Of a DNA stretch of 64,000 nucleotides, positions 17,374 to 25,547 are shown one piece after another (position 1 is the stretch's first letter; each line of letters begins with the position of its first letter). The DNA is taken from contig NZ_QYUM01000004.1 of the NCBI RefSeq assembly GCF_003590775.1, positions 930,001-994,000 of the forward strand, read 5' to 3'. Source of the DNA: Sphingomonas cavernae (GTDB lineage Bacteria > Pseudomonadota > Alphaproteobacteria > Sphingomonadales > Sphingomonadaceae). The notes beneath the pieces are model-generated. The model saw only the letters and a list, made by a program, of their open reading frames with translations, searched no databases and had not been told where the DNA came from. The position numbers were made by a program, and so were the translations under genes.

Positions 17374-18069
17374 ATGGAATCGATCATGTTGAATATGGAT
17401 GCCGCCACCCTGTCCCCGGTGGCGCTGTTCATGCAGGCCGACTGGGTGGTTAAGGGCGTGATGCTCGGGCTGCTGCTCGCGAGCATCTGGACCTGGGCGA
17501 TCATCATCGGCTTCTGGGCCAAGCTAAAGCGCCTGAGCAAGGGCTCGGACCGCTTCGAGCGCGACTTCTGGAAAACCGACGATATCGATCGCTTCCACAA
17601 CGCGCACGTCAAGTCGGAGCTGCCGAGCGCGAAGGTGTTTGACGCTGGCCTCACCGAATGGCGCCGCTCGACGGGCGGCAACTCGATCGACCGCGACGGC
17701 ACGCGCGCGCGCCTTGCCACCGCGATGGGCAGCGCGGTCGCGCATCAGATCGATGAGCTCTCGGACCGGCTCAATATCCTCGCCACCGTCGGCGCGGTCG
17801 CGCCCTTTGTCGGGCTGTTCGGCACGGTCTGGGGCATCATGCGCAGCTTCACCGCGATTGCCGCCGAGCAGAATTCGAGCCTCGCGGTCGTAGCACCCGG
17901 CATTGCCGAAGCGCTGTTCGCGACCGCGATCGGCCTGTTCGCCGCGATCCCCGCAGTGATCGCATTCAACCGGTTCAGCCACGGCATCAACCGGCTGGAA
18001 GCGCGGCTCAACCGTTTTGCGGACGGTTTCCACACCACGCTCAGCCGTGAGCTGGAGATGGCGGGATGA
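17374..18069 (+). CDS. tolQ: Tol-Pal proton-channel subunit TolQ
   Basis: An inner-membrane protein that, with TolR, uses the proton motive force to energise TolA during outer-membrane constriction at division. The 231-aa protein has three membrane segments: near residues 25-48, about 145-167 (LATVGAVAPFVGLFGTVWGIM, the family hallmark) and about 178-200 (APGIAEALFATAIGLFAAIPAV). It is separated from tolR by an 80-bp inverted repeat, although the two are usually nearly contiguous. Confidence 0.95.
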   Translation: MESIMLNMDAATLSPVALFMQADWVVKGVMLGLLLASIWTWAIIIGFWAKLKRLSKGSDRFERDFWKTDDIDRFHNAHVKSELPSAKVFDAGLTEWRRSTGGNSIDRDGTRARLATAMGSAVAHQIDELSDRLNILATVGAVAPFVGLFGTVWGIMRSFTAIAAEQNSSLAVVAPGIAEALFATAIGLFAAIPAVIAFNRFSHGINRLEARLNRFADGFHTTLSRELEMAG

Positions 18070-18088
18070 TGGGTGGAACGCGCACCAT

Positions 18089-18168
18089 GTACCCCGGCGA
18101 AGGCCGGGGTCCAGGGATCCCACACATTGAGACTTGCCACTTCTGGACCCCGGCCTTCGCCGGGGTAC
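18089..18168. repeat. 26-bp perfect inverted repeat between tolQ and tolR
   Basis: The arms at 18089-18114 and 18143-18168 are exact reverse complements over 26 bp and are separated by 28 bp. Each arm is itself palindromic around CCCCGGCGAAGGCCGGGG. The unit lies wholly in the tolQ-tolR gap and ends 10 bp before the tolR ATG, so it has replaced most of the space where a ribosome-binding site would be. Confidence 0.85.
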
Positions 18169-18178
18169 GGGGTTTCTG

Positions 18179-18619
18179 ATGGCGATGGGTCCGCTTCCTT
18201 CCCAGCGCGGCAAGGGCCGGCGCGCGCCGATGGCCGAGATCAACGTCACGCCGCTGGTCGACGTGATGCTCGTGCTGCTCATCATCTTCATGGTCACCGC
18301 GCCATTGCTCGTCACTGGCGTGCCCGTGAACCTGCCCGACAGCCGCGCGGGCGCGCTCGAGCCTGACAAGAAGCCCATCCAGATCTCGCTCGACAATGAA
18401 GGCCGCGTCTTCGTCGATGAGCAGGAAGTGATGGAGGCCGAGCTTCCCACCATCCTCGAATCGAAGCGCCCGCCCCAGGGCGGCGAGGAGCCGCAAGTGT
18501 TCCTGCGCGCCGATCGCGGGCTCGATTATGGCCGCGTGATGCGCGTGATGGGCGAACTCAATCGCGCCGGCCTCAACAAGGTCTCGCTCGTCACCACCGG
18601 CGCGGAGCAGGCCGGCTGA
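18179..18619 (+). CDS. tolR: Tol-Pal proton-channel subunit TolR
   Basis: A 146-aa inner-membrane protein with one helix near residues 22-45 and a periplasmic ExbD/TolR domain. The segment MAEINVTPLVDVMLVLLIIF contains the proton-accepting Asp of the family (PLVDVML). I chose ATG 18179 (MAMGPLPSQRGKGRR). The upstream part of the open frame is read through the palindromic repeat, although an insertion-derived extension cannot be excluded. Its stop overlaps the tolA start. Confidence 0.94.
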   Translation: MAMGPLPSQRGKGRRAPMAEINVTPLVDVMLVLLIIFMVTAPLLVTGVPVNLPDSRAGALEPDKKPIQISLDNEGRVFVDEQEVMEAELPTILESKRPPQGGEEPQVFLRADRGLDYGRVMRVMGELNRAGLNKVSLVTTGAEQAG

Positions 18620-19440
18620 TGATGGACCGCGTCGAGAAGGCGGGACTTGGGATAGCCATTGCCGGCCATGCCGTGCTGTTCGGCCTGTTGTCGGTCGGCT
18701 TTCTCGCCACGCCCAATCCCGCCAATCTCAAGCAGAAACCGATCGAGGTGACGCTGACTGACGAGGTTGCGCTGGAAAGCACCGCGCCCGATCCGATCAG
18801 CGAGCCGGCAACCGCGCTCTCGCCCGAGCCCGCGCCGCTCGACATGCCCGAGCCGGAGGTCCAGCCCGCGCCACCCCAACCCGAGCCGCTCAAGCGTGCT
18901 GAGGTGAAGCCCGCGCCCGCGCCCAGGCCCGCCGAGAAGAAGCCGGCGGAAAAGCCCAGGCCGGAAAAGGCGGCAGCGAAACCCGCGCCCAAGGCACCCT
19001 CCAAACCGCAGACGACGGCCGAGCCGCAGCGCAAGAGCCGCCTCAGCCGCGACATGCTGGCCGGACTGACCGACGCCCCCACGCAGAGCCGCGCCACGGG
19101 CACGCCTGCGCAAAAGGCGGGGCCGGCGGTGCAGTCGGCACTCGCCGCCGAGGTGCTGCGCCAGTTGAAGCCGCACTGGACCGCGCCCACGGGCGCCGAT
19201 GCGGAAAAGTTGCAGACGAAGCTCTGTCTTACGGTCTCGCGCAGTGGCGCGGTGACCAATATCGAAACACAGGGAACCACGGGGATCACCGCTTCCAACC
19301 GGGGGCTGGTTCAGTTGCATCAGGAACGCGCGATCAAGGCCGTGAAACTGGCCTCACCCTTCAAGAATCTGCCCCCGCAATTCTACGACACCTGGAAATC
19401 CATGTGCCCGATCGGTTTTGACAAGAGGCTATCACAATGA
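18619..19440 (+). CDS. tolA: Tol-Pal periplasm-spanning protein TolA
   Basis: A 273-aa protein anchored by one N-terminal helix (residues about 9-30). It then has a long Pro/Ala/Lys/Glu-rich stalk (PEPAPLDMPEPEVQPAPPQP) that spans the periplasm, and a C-terminal domain (LRQLKPHWTAPTGADAEKLQ) that binds TolB, Pal and ligands. Start 18619 or 18622 (MMD) cannot be separated. It overlaps tolR and tolB by a few bases at each end, giving translational coupling. The stalk is Pro-rich rather than the long Ala-rich helix of enteric TolA. Confidence 0.9.
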   Translation: MMDRVEKAGLGIAIAGHAVLFGLLSVGFLATPNPANLKQKPIEVTLTDEVALESTAPDPISEPATALSPEPAPLDMPEPEVQPAPPQPEPLKRAEVKPAPAPRPAEKKPAEKPRPEKAAAKPAPKAPSKPQTTAEPQRKSRLSRDMLAGLTDAPTQSRATGTPAQKAGPAVQSALAAEVLRQLKPHWTAPTGADAEKLQTKLCLTVSRSGAVTNIETQGTTGITASNRGLVQLHQERAIKAVKLASPFKNLPPQFYDTWKSMCPIGFDKRLSQ

Positions 19441-20906
19441 CCCATTTCCCGAAACATTCTCCGTTTGTGTCGAGTAGGGATCGAGCGAAGTCGAGAGACC
19501 GTATCGAGACACGCCGCAGTGGCTCCCTCGATACGCCGTCTCGACAAGCTCGACGGCTACTCGGGACGAACGGCGTGGGGATTTTTAGCTTGTCCGGAAC
19601 CCTGATCGCGGCCGCATTGCTCACCGCAATCCAGCCGGCCGCGGCACAGCTCAGCGTCGATGTCACCGACGAAAGCGGCAATGACCTGATCATTGCAATC
19701 CCCGCCATGCCGACGCCACAGAGCGCGCCGACCGCGGCGGGCACCACCGACGCGCTCGGCAGGCAGGTGGCCGAAGTCGTTGCTTCGGATCTGCGCGGCA
19801 GCGGGCTGTTCCGGCCGATCGGGCCGGCACAGGTGCGCGGCATCACCTTTCCCGAGGTGACCGCACCGCAGTTCGATTACTGGCCCGGCACGGGCGCGCA
19901 GGCACTCGTCCAGGGCTTTGTCCGCGCCAACGGCGACGGCAACCTGACCGTCGGCTGCTATCTCTACGACGTCGCGCTGCGTTCCGAACTGACGCGGCAG
20001 GGCTTTGTCGTCCAGCCCTCGGACTGGCGCCGTGCTGCGCACAAATGCGCTGACGCCATCTATGCGCGCCTGTCGGGCGAAAGCCCCTTCTTCGACAGCC
20101 GCATCGCGTACATCGCCGAGACCGGTCCCAAGGGGAACCGCACCAAGCGCCTCGCGATCATGGATTCGGACGGCGCCAATCACCGCTTCATCACCAATGG
20201 CCAGGCGATCGCGCTGACCCCGCGTTTCTCGCCCGACTACAAGCAGATCGTTTACCTGAGCTATCTCAACAACCGCCCGCGCGTGTTCGTTTACGACATC
20301 GGCACGGGCAAGCAGCGGCTGGTCTATGAGGCACAGGGCGCAACGCTTGCGCCGCGCTTTTCGCCCGATGGCCGGACGATCCTGTTCTCGATGGCGACGG
20401 GCGGCAATACCGATATCTACAGCATTCCGGTGACGGGCGGCTCGCCGCGGCGGCTCACGACCGCACCGGGCATCGACATCGGTGGCAGCTTTTCGCCCGA
20501 CGGCTCGCAGATCGTCTTCGAGAGCGATCGTTCGGGTGGGCAGCAGCTCTACATCATGAACGCCGATGGCTCGAACCAGCGGCGGATCAGCTTCGGCGGC
20601 GGGCGTTACGCCACGCCCGAATGGAGCCCGCGCGGCGACCTGATCGCCTTCACCAAGATGGCGGGCAATTTCCGCGTCGGCGTGATGACGCCGGGTGGCG
20701 GCGACGAGCGGCTGCTGACCAATAGCTGGCAGGACGAAGCGCCGACCTGGTCGCCCAATGGCCGCGTCATCCAGTTCTTCCGCACCAGCCAAGGGCGCGG
20801 CGGCACGTCGAGCGTGTGGCAGGTCGATCTGACCGGGGTCAACGAACGCAAGATCCCGACGCCGGTGGACGGCTCGGACCCCGCCTGGGGACCGATTCTT
20901 CCCTGA
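19437..20906 (+). CDS. tolB: Tol-Pal beta-propeller protein TolB with an unusual N terminus
   Basis: A periplasmic protein that relays force between TolA and Pal. It has an N-terminal domain and a six-bladed propeller (FSPDYKQIVYLS, FSPDGRTILFS, FSPDGSQIVFESDRSGG, WSPRGDLIAF, WSPNGRVIQF). The start at 19437 overlaps the tolA stop (ATGA). The hydrophobic signal core (LSGTLIAAALLTAIQPAAA) only begins near residue 52. Residues about 11-44 are encoded by a palindromic repeat, giving a long basic n-region. GTG 19575 or TTG 19590 are alternative starts but lack basic residues. Confidence 0.92.
   Translation: MTHFPKHSPFVSSRDRAKSRDRIETRRSGSLDTPSRQARRLLGTNGVGIFSLSGTLIAAALLTAIQPAAAQLSVDVTDESGNDLIIAIPAMPTPQSAPTAAGTTDALGRQVAEVVASDLRGSGLFRPIGPAQVRGITFPEVTAPQFDYWPGTGAQALVQGFVRANGDGNLTVGCYLYDVALRSELTRQGFVVQPSDWRRAAHKCADAIYARLSGESPFFDSRIAYIAETGPKGNRTKRLAIMDSDGANHRFITNGQAIALTPRFSPDYKQIVYLSYLNNRPRVFVYDIGTGKQRLVYEAQGATLAPRFSPDGRTILFSMATGGNTDIYSIPVTGGSPRRLTTAPGIDIGGSFSPDGSQIVFESDRSGGQQLYIMNADGSNQRRISFGGGRYATPEWSPRGDLIAFTKMAGNFRVGVMTPGGGDERLLTNSWQDEAPTWSPNGRVIQFFRTSQGRGGTSSVWQVDLTGVNERKIPTPVDGSDPAWGPILP
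19468..19567. repeat. Inverted repeat inside the 5' end of tolB
   Basis: The left arm contains GAGTAGGGATCGAGCGAAGT and the right arm GACAAGCTCGACGGCTACTC, imperfect reverse complements. Inner ATCGAGAC and CTCGATAC segments also match. It lies in frame in tolB with no stop codon and supplies about 33 codons. It is of the same general type as the element at 22993-23103 (shared GAGCGAAGTCGA and CAAGCTC cores). Confidence 0.7.
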
Positions 20907-21010
20907 AGCAAGGAACGAAAATACGGGGTTCGGGTTGACCCCGTAATGATTTCGCCCGACCAAGGCCCGCGACAGGTGGGTAATTTTGTTTGTAGTAAAA
21001 GGAGAAAGAA

Positions 21011-21523
21011 ATGGCCCGTCTGGGTAGCAAGATCATCCTCGCCGCGAGCCTCATCGCGCTCGGCGCGTGCGCCAAGAAGGCGCCCGAGCAGCTTCCCCCG
21101 CCGCCCGCGACCGAGCAGCCCGACACTGGCGACCAATCGGGCGTCGGCACCGCGCCCGTCCCCGGATCGCAGGCCGATTTCCTCGCCAAGGTCAGCTCGG
21201 ACAAGATCTTCTTCGGCCTCGACCAGTATGACATCGACGCCGAGGATCAGGCGACGCTGTCGAGCCAGGCGCAGTGGCTGCAGCAATTTCCCAATGTCCG
21301 CGCCACGATCGAAGGACATGCCGACGAGCGCGGTACGCGCGAATACAACCTCGCGCTCGGCGAACGCCGCGCCAATGCCGCGAAGAATTATCTGGTTTCG
21401 CTGGGCATTCCCGCTTCGCGGATCTCGGTGATCAGCTACGGCAAGGAACGCCCCGAAGCGCTCGGCTCCGACGAGGCAAGCTGGGCACGCAACCGCCGCG
21501 CGGTGACCGTGACGGTGCAGTAA
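21011..21523 (+). CDS. pal: Peptidoglycan-associated lipoprotein Pal
   Basis: An outer-membrane lipoprotein that holds peptidoglycan through an OmpA-like domain and completes the Tol-Pal system. The 170-aa protein has a signal peptide ending in the lipobox ALGAC (Cys near residue 20), a short Pro-rich linker and the OmpA domain. The peptidoglycan-binding segment is ATIEGHADERGTREYNLALG, followed by RISVISYGKERP. It has its own leader of about 100 bp after tolB and ends in a strong terminator. No cpoB/ybgF follows. Confidence 0.96.
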   Translation: MARLGSKIILAASLIALGACAKKAPEQLPPPPATEQPDTGDQSGVGTAPVPGSQADFLAKVSSDKIFFGLDQYDIDAEDQATLSSQAQWLQQFPNVRATIEGHADERGTREYNLALGERRANAAKNYLVSLGIPASRISVISYGKERPEALGSDEASWARNRRAVTVTVQ

Positions 21524-21543
21524 GCACGTCGAAAAATTGCGAA

Positions 21544-21579
21544 AGGGCCGTCGGGGTAGTGCTCCGGCGGCCCTTTTTC
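21544..21579 (+). terminator. Rho-independent terminator after pal
   Basis: A GC-rich hairpin (AGGGCCGTCGG / CCGGCGGCCCT) is followed by TTTTTC. It begins about 20 bp after the pal stop and closes the ybgC-tol-pal unit. Confidence 0.85.
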
Positions 21580-21607
21580 ATGCACCGCCGACGCCATCAC
21601 CTTTTTT

Positions 21608-21700
21608 GTCATCCCGGACTTGATCCGGGATCCATGAACACGGACGGCGCAAGTTCGGGCAATGCCGTGTTCATGGATGCTGAATCAAGTTCAGCATGAC
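21608..21700. repeat. CACCCTGAAC-type inverted repeat, copy 2
   Basis: It is like the copy at 13971-14063. The right half GATGCTGAATCAAGTTCAGC and the spacer CATGAACACGGACGG are shared. The left end differs (GTCATCCCGGACTTGATCCG), a variant in which the CCCGGACTTGATCCGGG arm is self-complementary. Confidence 0.75.
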
Positions 21701-21774
21701 GGCCGTGCCCTCCGATTGCGCTTGACCGAACCATTCTCCGATATAATGATGATATCATAATTACGGAGGACAAT

Positions 21775-22680
21775 ATGACAGTGGGGAACTCACCGGCATC
21801 GCTCAACGCCAGCCAGGAGCGCGTGGCCAGTACGCAAAGCGGTTATCTGATGCTGTTCCTGCTGCTGATTTCGATCGCGGCGCCGGTTTGGGCGATCATT
21901 CAGCTCACCAGTGGTCACAAGGACATCGCCGTCATCGCGGTTCTTGCGGTCGGCGTGCTTGCGATGACGCTGATTCTGTGCGGCTTCTACCTGATCCAGC
22001 CCAATCAGGCCGCCGCGATCCTGCTGTTCGGCGACTATCGCGGCACCGACCGCAACGCCGGCCTGCGCTGGGTTCTGCCCTGGCTGACCCGGACCAAGAT
22101 CTCGGTGCGCGTGCACAACATCACTTCGGACAAGCTCAAGGTGAACGACCTGCGCGGCAACCCGATCGAGATCGCCTCGAACGTCGTGTGGCGCGTCACC
22201 GACACCGCGCAGGCGCTGTTCGACGTCGACGATTACCGCGAATTCGTTCACATCCAGATCGAAAGCGCGGTGCGCGCGATCGGTTCGCGCTACCCCTATG
22301 ACGATATCGAGCACAAGGAAGTGACGCTGCGCGGCGACGCTGAGCATGTCAGCGAGGAGTTGCGCGTCGAGCTGCAGGAACGCGTCCAGATCGCGGGGGT
22401 CACGATCGACGAATGCCGCCTCACCCACCTCGCCTATGCGCAGGAGATTGCACAGGCAATGCTCCGCCGCCAGCAGGCCGAAGCGGTGATCGGGGCGCGC
22501 AAGAAGCTCGTCGAGGGTGCGGTGACGATGGTCGAGACCGCATTGGAACAGCTTTCGGCCAAGAACGTCGTCCACCTCGACGACGAGCGCAAGGCGGCGA
22601 TGGTTTCCAACCTGATGGTCGTGCTGTGCAGCGAGCGCGACACCCAGCCGGTGGTCAACGCCGGAACGCTCTACCAGTAA
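21775..22680 (+). CDS. SPFH/band 7 membrane protein
   Basis: A 301-aa protein with two N-terminal membrane helices (residues about 22-45 and 52-77) followed by an SPFH (stomatin/prohibitin) domain: [30 protein letters not shown], then [37 protein letters not shown]. Such proteins form large ring or vault assemblies on the membrane and scaffold proteases or signalling proteins. The start follows GGAGGA at 21765-21770. A small ribbon-helix-helix gene begins 11 bp downstream, and the pair is probably an operon. Confidence 0.9.
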   Translation: MTVGNSPASLNASQERVASTQSGYLMLFLLLISIAAPVWAIIQLTSGHKDIAVIAVLAVGVLAMTLILCGFYLIQPNQAAAILLFGDYRGTDRNAGLRWVLPWLTRTKISVRVHNITSDKLKVNDLRGNPIEIASNVVWRVTDTAQALFDVDDYREFVHIQIESAVRAIGSRYPYDDIEHKEVTLRGDAEHVSEELRVELQERVQIAGVTIDECRLTHLAYAQEIAQAMLRRQQAEAVIGARKKLVEGAVTMVETALEQLSAKNVVHLDDERKAAMVSNLMVVLCSERDTQPVVNAGTLYQ

Positions 22681-22691
22681 GGGCGCCCAGC

Positions 22692-22901
22692 TTGGCCGCC
22701 CCTCCCAAAAAAGCGTTTCCGCTGCGCCTCGAGCCCGCATTGTTCGCGGCGCTCGAGCGCGCGGCGGCGGCGGATCTGAGGAGCGTCAACGCGGAGATCG
22801 AGATGCTGCTGCGCGAGGCGCTGGCGCGCCGCGGGGTGAAGGTCGCCGCCCCTGAACAACGCCCGCGGGGCCGGCCGCCAAAGAAGGAGGACGAGGCATG
22901 A
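22692..22901 (+). CDS. Arc-type ribbon-helix-helix protein
   Basis: A 69-aa protein starting with TTG (LAAPPKKAFPLRLEPALFAAL). It carries an Arc/MetJ-like ribbon-helix-helix: the strand FPLRLEPALFAALERAA, then DLRSVNAEIEMLLREAL, and a basic AT-hook-like tail RPRGRPPKK. It probably binds DNA. It follows the SPFH gene by 11 bp, which suggests a shared transcript. It resembles an antitoxin in shape, but no toxin gene is adjacent. Confidence 0.75.
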   Translation: MAAPPKKAFPLRLEPALFAALERAAAADLRSVNAEIEMLLREALARRGVKVAAPEQRPRGRPPKKEDEA

Positions 22902-22912
22902 TTGGATCGTCC

Positions 22913-23013
22913 ATGAACCGCGAGTGATTACAGTGGCTGCTGACGATCGGCATAGCGCTGCTGGTAACGCGGCAGGCAGGGGAACCTGAGCCGCTCATCC
23001 TGAGGAGCCGTTG
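22913..23013 (+). pseudogene. Possible decayed small membrane ORF
   Basis: From the ATG at 22913 the frame reads MNRE, then a TGA, then LQWLLTIGIALLVTRQ, a good membrane helix. It ends inside the palindromic repeat at 22993-23103. A TGG-to-TGA change would explain the break (MNREWLQWLL). This is weak: the segment is short and no homology can be tested here. Confidence 0.25.
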
Positions 23014-23103
23014 AGCGAAGTCGAAACGGCATCTCGAAGGACGGTCCATTACGTCCTTCGAGACAAGGCTTCGTCAAGCTCAGCCTTTCCTCAGGATGAG
23101 CGG
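22993..23103. repeat. Inverted repeat between the SPFH locus and the LytTR operon
   Basis: The outer arms are CGCTCATCCTGAGGA and TCCTCAGGATGAGCG, exact reverse complements. The inner arms are TCGAAGGACGT-like segments around GGTCCATTACG. The core GTTGAGCGAAGTCGA / GCTTCGTCAAGCTCAG is shared in type with the repeat inside tolB. It separates two convergent genes and could terminate both transcripts. Confidence 0.75.
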
Positions 23104-23114
23104 ATAACCCGACT

Positions 23115-23915
23115 TCAATGCACGAAGCGCGCCACCACGTCGCGGTACGAACGGCTCACCTTCACCTGCGCGCCCGAATCGAGCACGAGGAAGCATTCGC
23201 CATTGGTGTGCGGCTTGACCTGCTTGACGAGGTCGAGATTGACGATCGTCGAGCGGTGGACGCGCTGAAAACGGCGCGGATCGAGGCGTTTTTCCAGATC
23301 CTTCATCGTCTCGCGCAGGATCAGCGTGTTGTCGCCGGTATAGATGCACATGTAATCGCCCGCGGCGTCGATGCGTTCGATCGAATCGACATCGACGCGG
23401 AAGATCTGCCCGCGATCCTTGATGTTGATGAGCTTCTCGTAGCGGCTCGACGCGTGCGCGTCTCCGCTTTCGCCCATCGATTCCGCCGCCTCGGGCGCGA
23501 CCTCGGTCAGCACTTCCTTCAGCCTTTCGGCCTCTTCCTGCCCGCGCTTCTCCGCAAGTCGCTGCCGGACGCGTTCCAGCGTGTCAGCCAGTCTTTCGGG
23601 CTCGACGGGCTTCATCAGATAATCGGTCGCCTGCGCCTCGAAGGCGCGGATCGCATGGTCCGAATAGGCGGTGACGAACACGAACAGCGGCGGCTCGACC
23701 TCCATCATCCCCTGCACGACGGAAAAGCCGTCAAAGCCGGGCATCTGAATGTCGAGGAAAACCAGATCGGGCTTGTTGGTCTTGATCGAGCGGATGGCCT
23801 CGCGGCCGTTCAGGCAGGTATCGACGATTTCAACATCGTCATGAGCTTCCAGTCTCAGTTGAAGTCCCTGAATTGCCAGGGGTTCGTCATCGACCAGAAT
23901 GGTACGTATCGTCAT
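23115..23915 (-). CDS. LytTR-family response regulator
   Basis: A 266-aa cytoplasmic regulator. The receiver domain (1-125) has the acidic pocket DDEP, phospho-acceptor D55 in FLDIQMPG and the switch Lys in MKPVEP (K102). After a linker, the LytTR DNA-binding domain (about 165-266) shows DSIERIDAAGDYMCIYTG and RFQRVHRSTIVNLDLVKQV. It is encoded immediately after its likely kinase with a 4-bp overlap. Target genes are not known. Confidence 0.93.
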   Translation of the reverse strand: MTIRTILVDDEPLAIQGLQLRLEAHDDVEIVDTCLNGREAIRSIKTNKPDLVFLDIQMPGFDGFSVVQGMMEVEPPLFVFVTAYSDHAIRAFEAQATDYLMKPVEPERLADTLERVRQRLAEKRGQEEAERLKEVLTEVAPEAAESMGESGDAHASSRYEKLINIKDRGQIFRVDVDSIERIDAAGDYMCIYTGDNTLILRETMKDLEKRLDPRRFQRVHRSTIVNLDLVKQVKPHTNGECFLVLDSGAQVKVSRSYRDVVARFVH

Positions 23916-25009
23916 GCGGCCACTTTCGGCTGTTCTTCCAGTAGTAATGGGAACTCGATGACAACGCTGAACCCGCCCGTTGGTTTCGAGCCTGCATCAA
24001 ATCGATGCTCGGGCCCGAACGCCTGGGCGAGCCGGTCGCGTATGTTAGCGAGACCCACTCCAGTTGAATAGCTGGGCCTGAGTACGGCACCGTTCAACCC
24101 CGGCCCCGTGTCCGACACGGTGATCTGCACCCGATCTCCGGCAAGCCGCGCGTCGACCGAGATATCCGCGCCCTCTTCCTGCGGCGTCACCGCATATTTG
24201 ATCGCATTCTCGACAAGTGGTTGAAGCAGCAGCGAAGGTAGCCGCGCCTTTGAAACGCGCTCATCGACCGTGAAATGCGTGCGCAGCCGATCCTCGAAGC
24301 GCATTTTCTCGATCTCGAGATAGAGTTTGAGCGTCTCCACCTCCTGCGCGATCGTCACCTGCGCGGTCGGCTCATTTGCCAACGTGTAGCGCAGGAAGGA
24401 GGAAAGGCGCGAGAGCATCGCATTGGCGCGCTCGGTCTGCTTGAGCAGCACCAAGGTCGAGATCGAATTGAGCGTGTTGAACAGGAAGTGCGGATTGAGC
24501 TGATAGCGCAGCATCGCGAGCTGCGCCGCGCTGGCCTGGCTGTCGAGCTTGACGAGCTGATCGGCCTGCTCCTCGACGATCAGGTAGAAGTTGATCGCAT
24601 AATAGAGCGACGACCATGCCGCGAGGATGGTGAGGTCGAGGAACAGCATGCCGATGATGACATTGGTCCCGAAAGGCGTGGTCGGCCGGTTGATCGTCGA
24701 GAACACCCAGGCGTCGATCGTCGCATAGAGCAATGTCGCAACCAGAACCGCACTCACCGAGACGCCCCAGGTGACGATACGCGCCTGATTGATGACAAGC
24801 CGGTAGATCACCGCGAGGATCAGCGTCAGCGAATAGCCCGTGACGACATGGATCAGCAGGGGCACGAGAAATTCGAGCGGGAAGCCGTTGGAAAACCCCG
24901 AAATGGCGCGCAGCATCAGATAGCCCGCCCAGCCGCCCGACTGGAGGTTCCAGAATGCCCGGTTCTTGTCGTCGAAGAACGGCTTTTCGATAAGGCCAAT
25001 GCGCGCCAT
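23912..25009 (-). CDS. LytS/YpdA-type sensor histidine kinase
   Basis: A 365-aa inner-membrane kinase of the His_kinase (PF06580) type. I chose ATG 25009 (MARIGLIEKPFFDDKNRAFW); the open frame to 25312 overlaps the divergent DUF2946 gene. Four to five membrane helices span residues about 25-145. The phospho-acceptor H174 lies in YQLNPHFLFNTLNS, and the ATPase domain has PLVENAIKYAV and DTGPGLNG. No separate sensory domain is seen, so the signal is probably read within the membrane. It forms a two-component pair with the LytTR regulator. Confidence 0.92.
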   Translation of the reverse strand: MARIGLIEKPFFDDKNRAFWNLQSGGWAGYLMLRAISGFSNGFPLEFLVPLLIHVVTGYSLTLILAVIYRLVINQARIVTWGVSVSAVLVATLLYATIDAWVFSTINRPTTPFGTNVIIGMLFLDLTILAAWSSLYYAINFYLIVEEQADQLVKLDSQASAAQLAMLRYQLNPHFLFNTLNSISTLVLLKQTERANAMLSRLSSFLRYTLANEPTAQVTIAQEVETLKLYLEIEKMRFEDRLRTHFTVDERVSKARLPSLLLQPLVENAIKYAVTPQEEGADISVDARLAGDRVQITVSDTGPGLNGAVLRPSYSTGVGLANIRDRLAQAFGPEHRFDAGSKPTGGFSVVIEFPLLLEEQPKVAA

Positions 25010-25085
25010 GGTTTTCGCATATTCGATTGTGCAGCGCACGGGAAGCCGTTGCGTCCCTCGACTTTGAGGCGCATAGGCCCGCGCC

Positions 25086-25496
25086 ATGCACGCGATCCGC
25101 GCACGACTGACGGGGGATAACAGAGCCTTGGCGCTCTGGATCGTCGCGTGCGCACTCCTGCTGCGCATCCTCGTACCCGCGGGATGGATGCCCTCCACCA
25201 GCGCCGATGGCGCAATGCGGATCACGCTGTGCACCGGCCAGGGCATGGTCGAGGCATGGGTCGGCAAGGACGGCACGCTGCAGGACAAGGCGCCGCAAAA
25301 GTCCGAGCCCAAAACCGATCAGCCCTGTTCTTTCGCGGGCCTCGGCATTGCGTTGGACGCGGCGCCTGCGATCGCTCTGGATGCGCCGATATTCTTCGTC
25401 GCGGCGGCAGCAATCGCGCTGCCCGCCGCGGTCGCAATCGGCCGGGGCCTCGCTGCGCCGCCGCCCCCCGCGACAGGACCGCCCGCAATCCTCTGA
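25086..25496 (+). CDS. DUF2946-like small membrane protein
   Basis: A 136-aa protein with an N-terminal membrane segment (LALWIVACALLLRILVPAGW), a central segment with ITLCTGQG and QPCSFAG, and a second hydrophobic stretch at residues about 100-120. The layout and the short cysteine motifs match DUF2946 proteins, which are often found beside metal-related TonB receptors. It is followed 51 bp later by such a receptor. A role in copper or iron handling is inferred from context only. Confidence 0.7.
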   Translation: MHAIRARLTGDNRALALWIVACALLLRILVPAGWMPSTSADGAMRITLCTGQGMVEAWVGKDGTLQDKAPQKSEPKTDQPCSFAGLGIALDAAPAIALDAPIFFVAAAAIALPAAVAIGRGLAAPPPPATGPPAIL

Positions 25497-25547
25497 ACCC
25501 GATTTCGTCCGGCTTTCCGGGCCGAACCTGTTTTCAGAGGATTTCCC

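Noticed and set aside
22692-22901. Toxin-antitoxin pair with the SPFH gene
   Set aside because: The ribbon-helix-helix protein resembles an antitoxin, but the only gene in its transcript is the SPFH membrane protein, which is not a toxin family.
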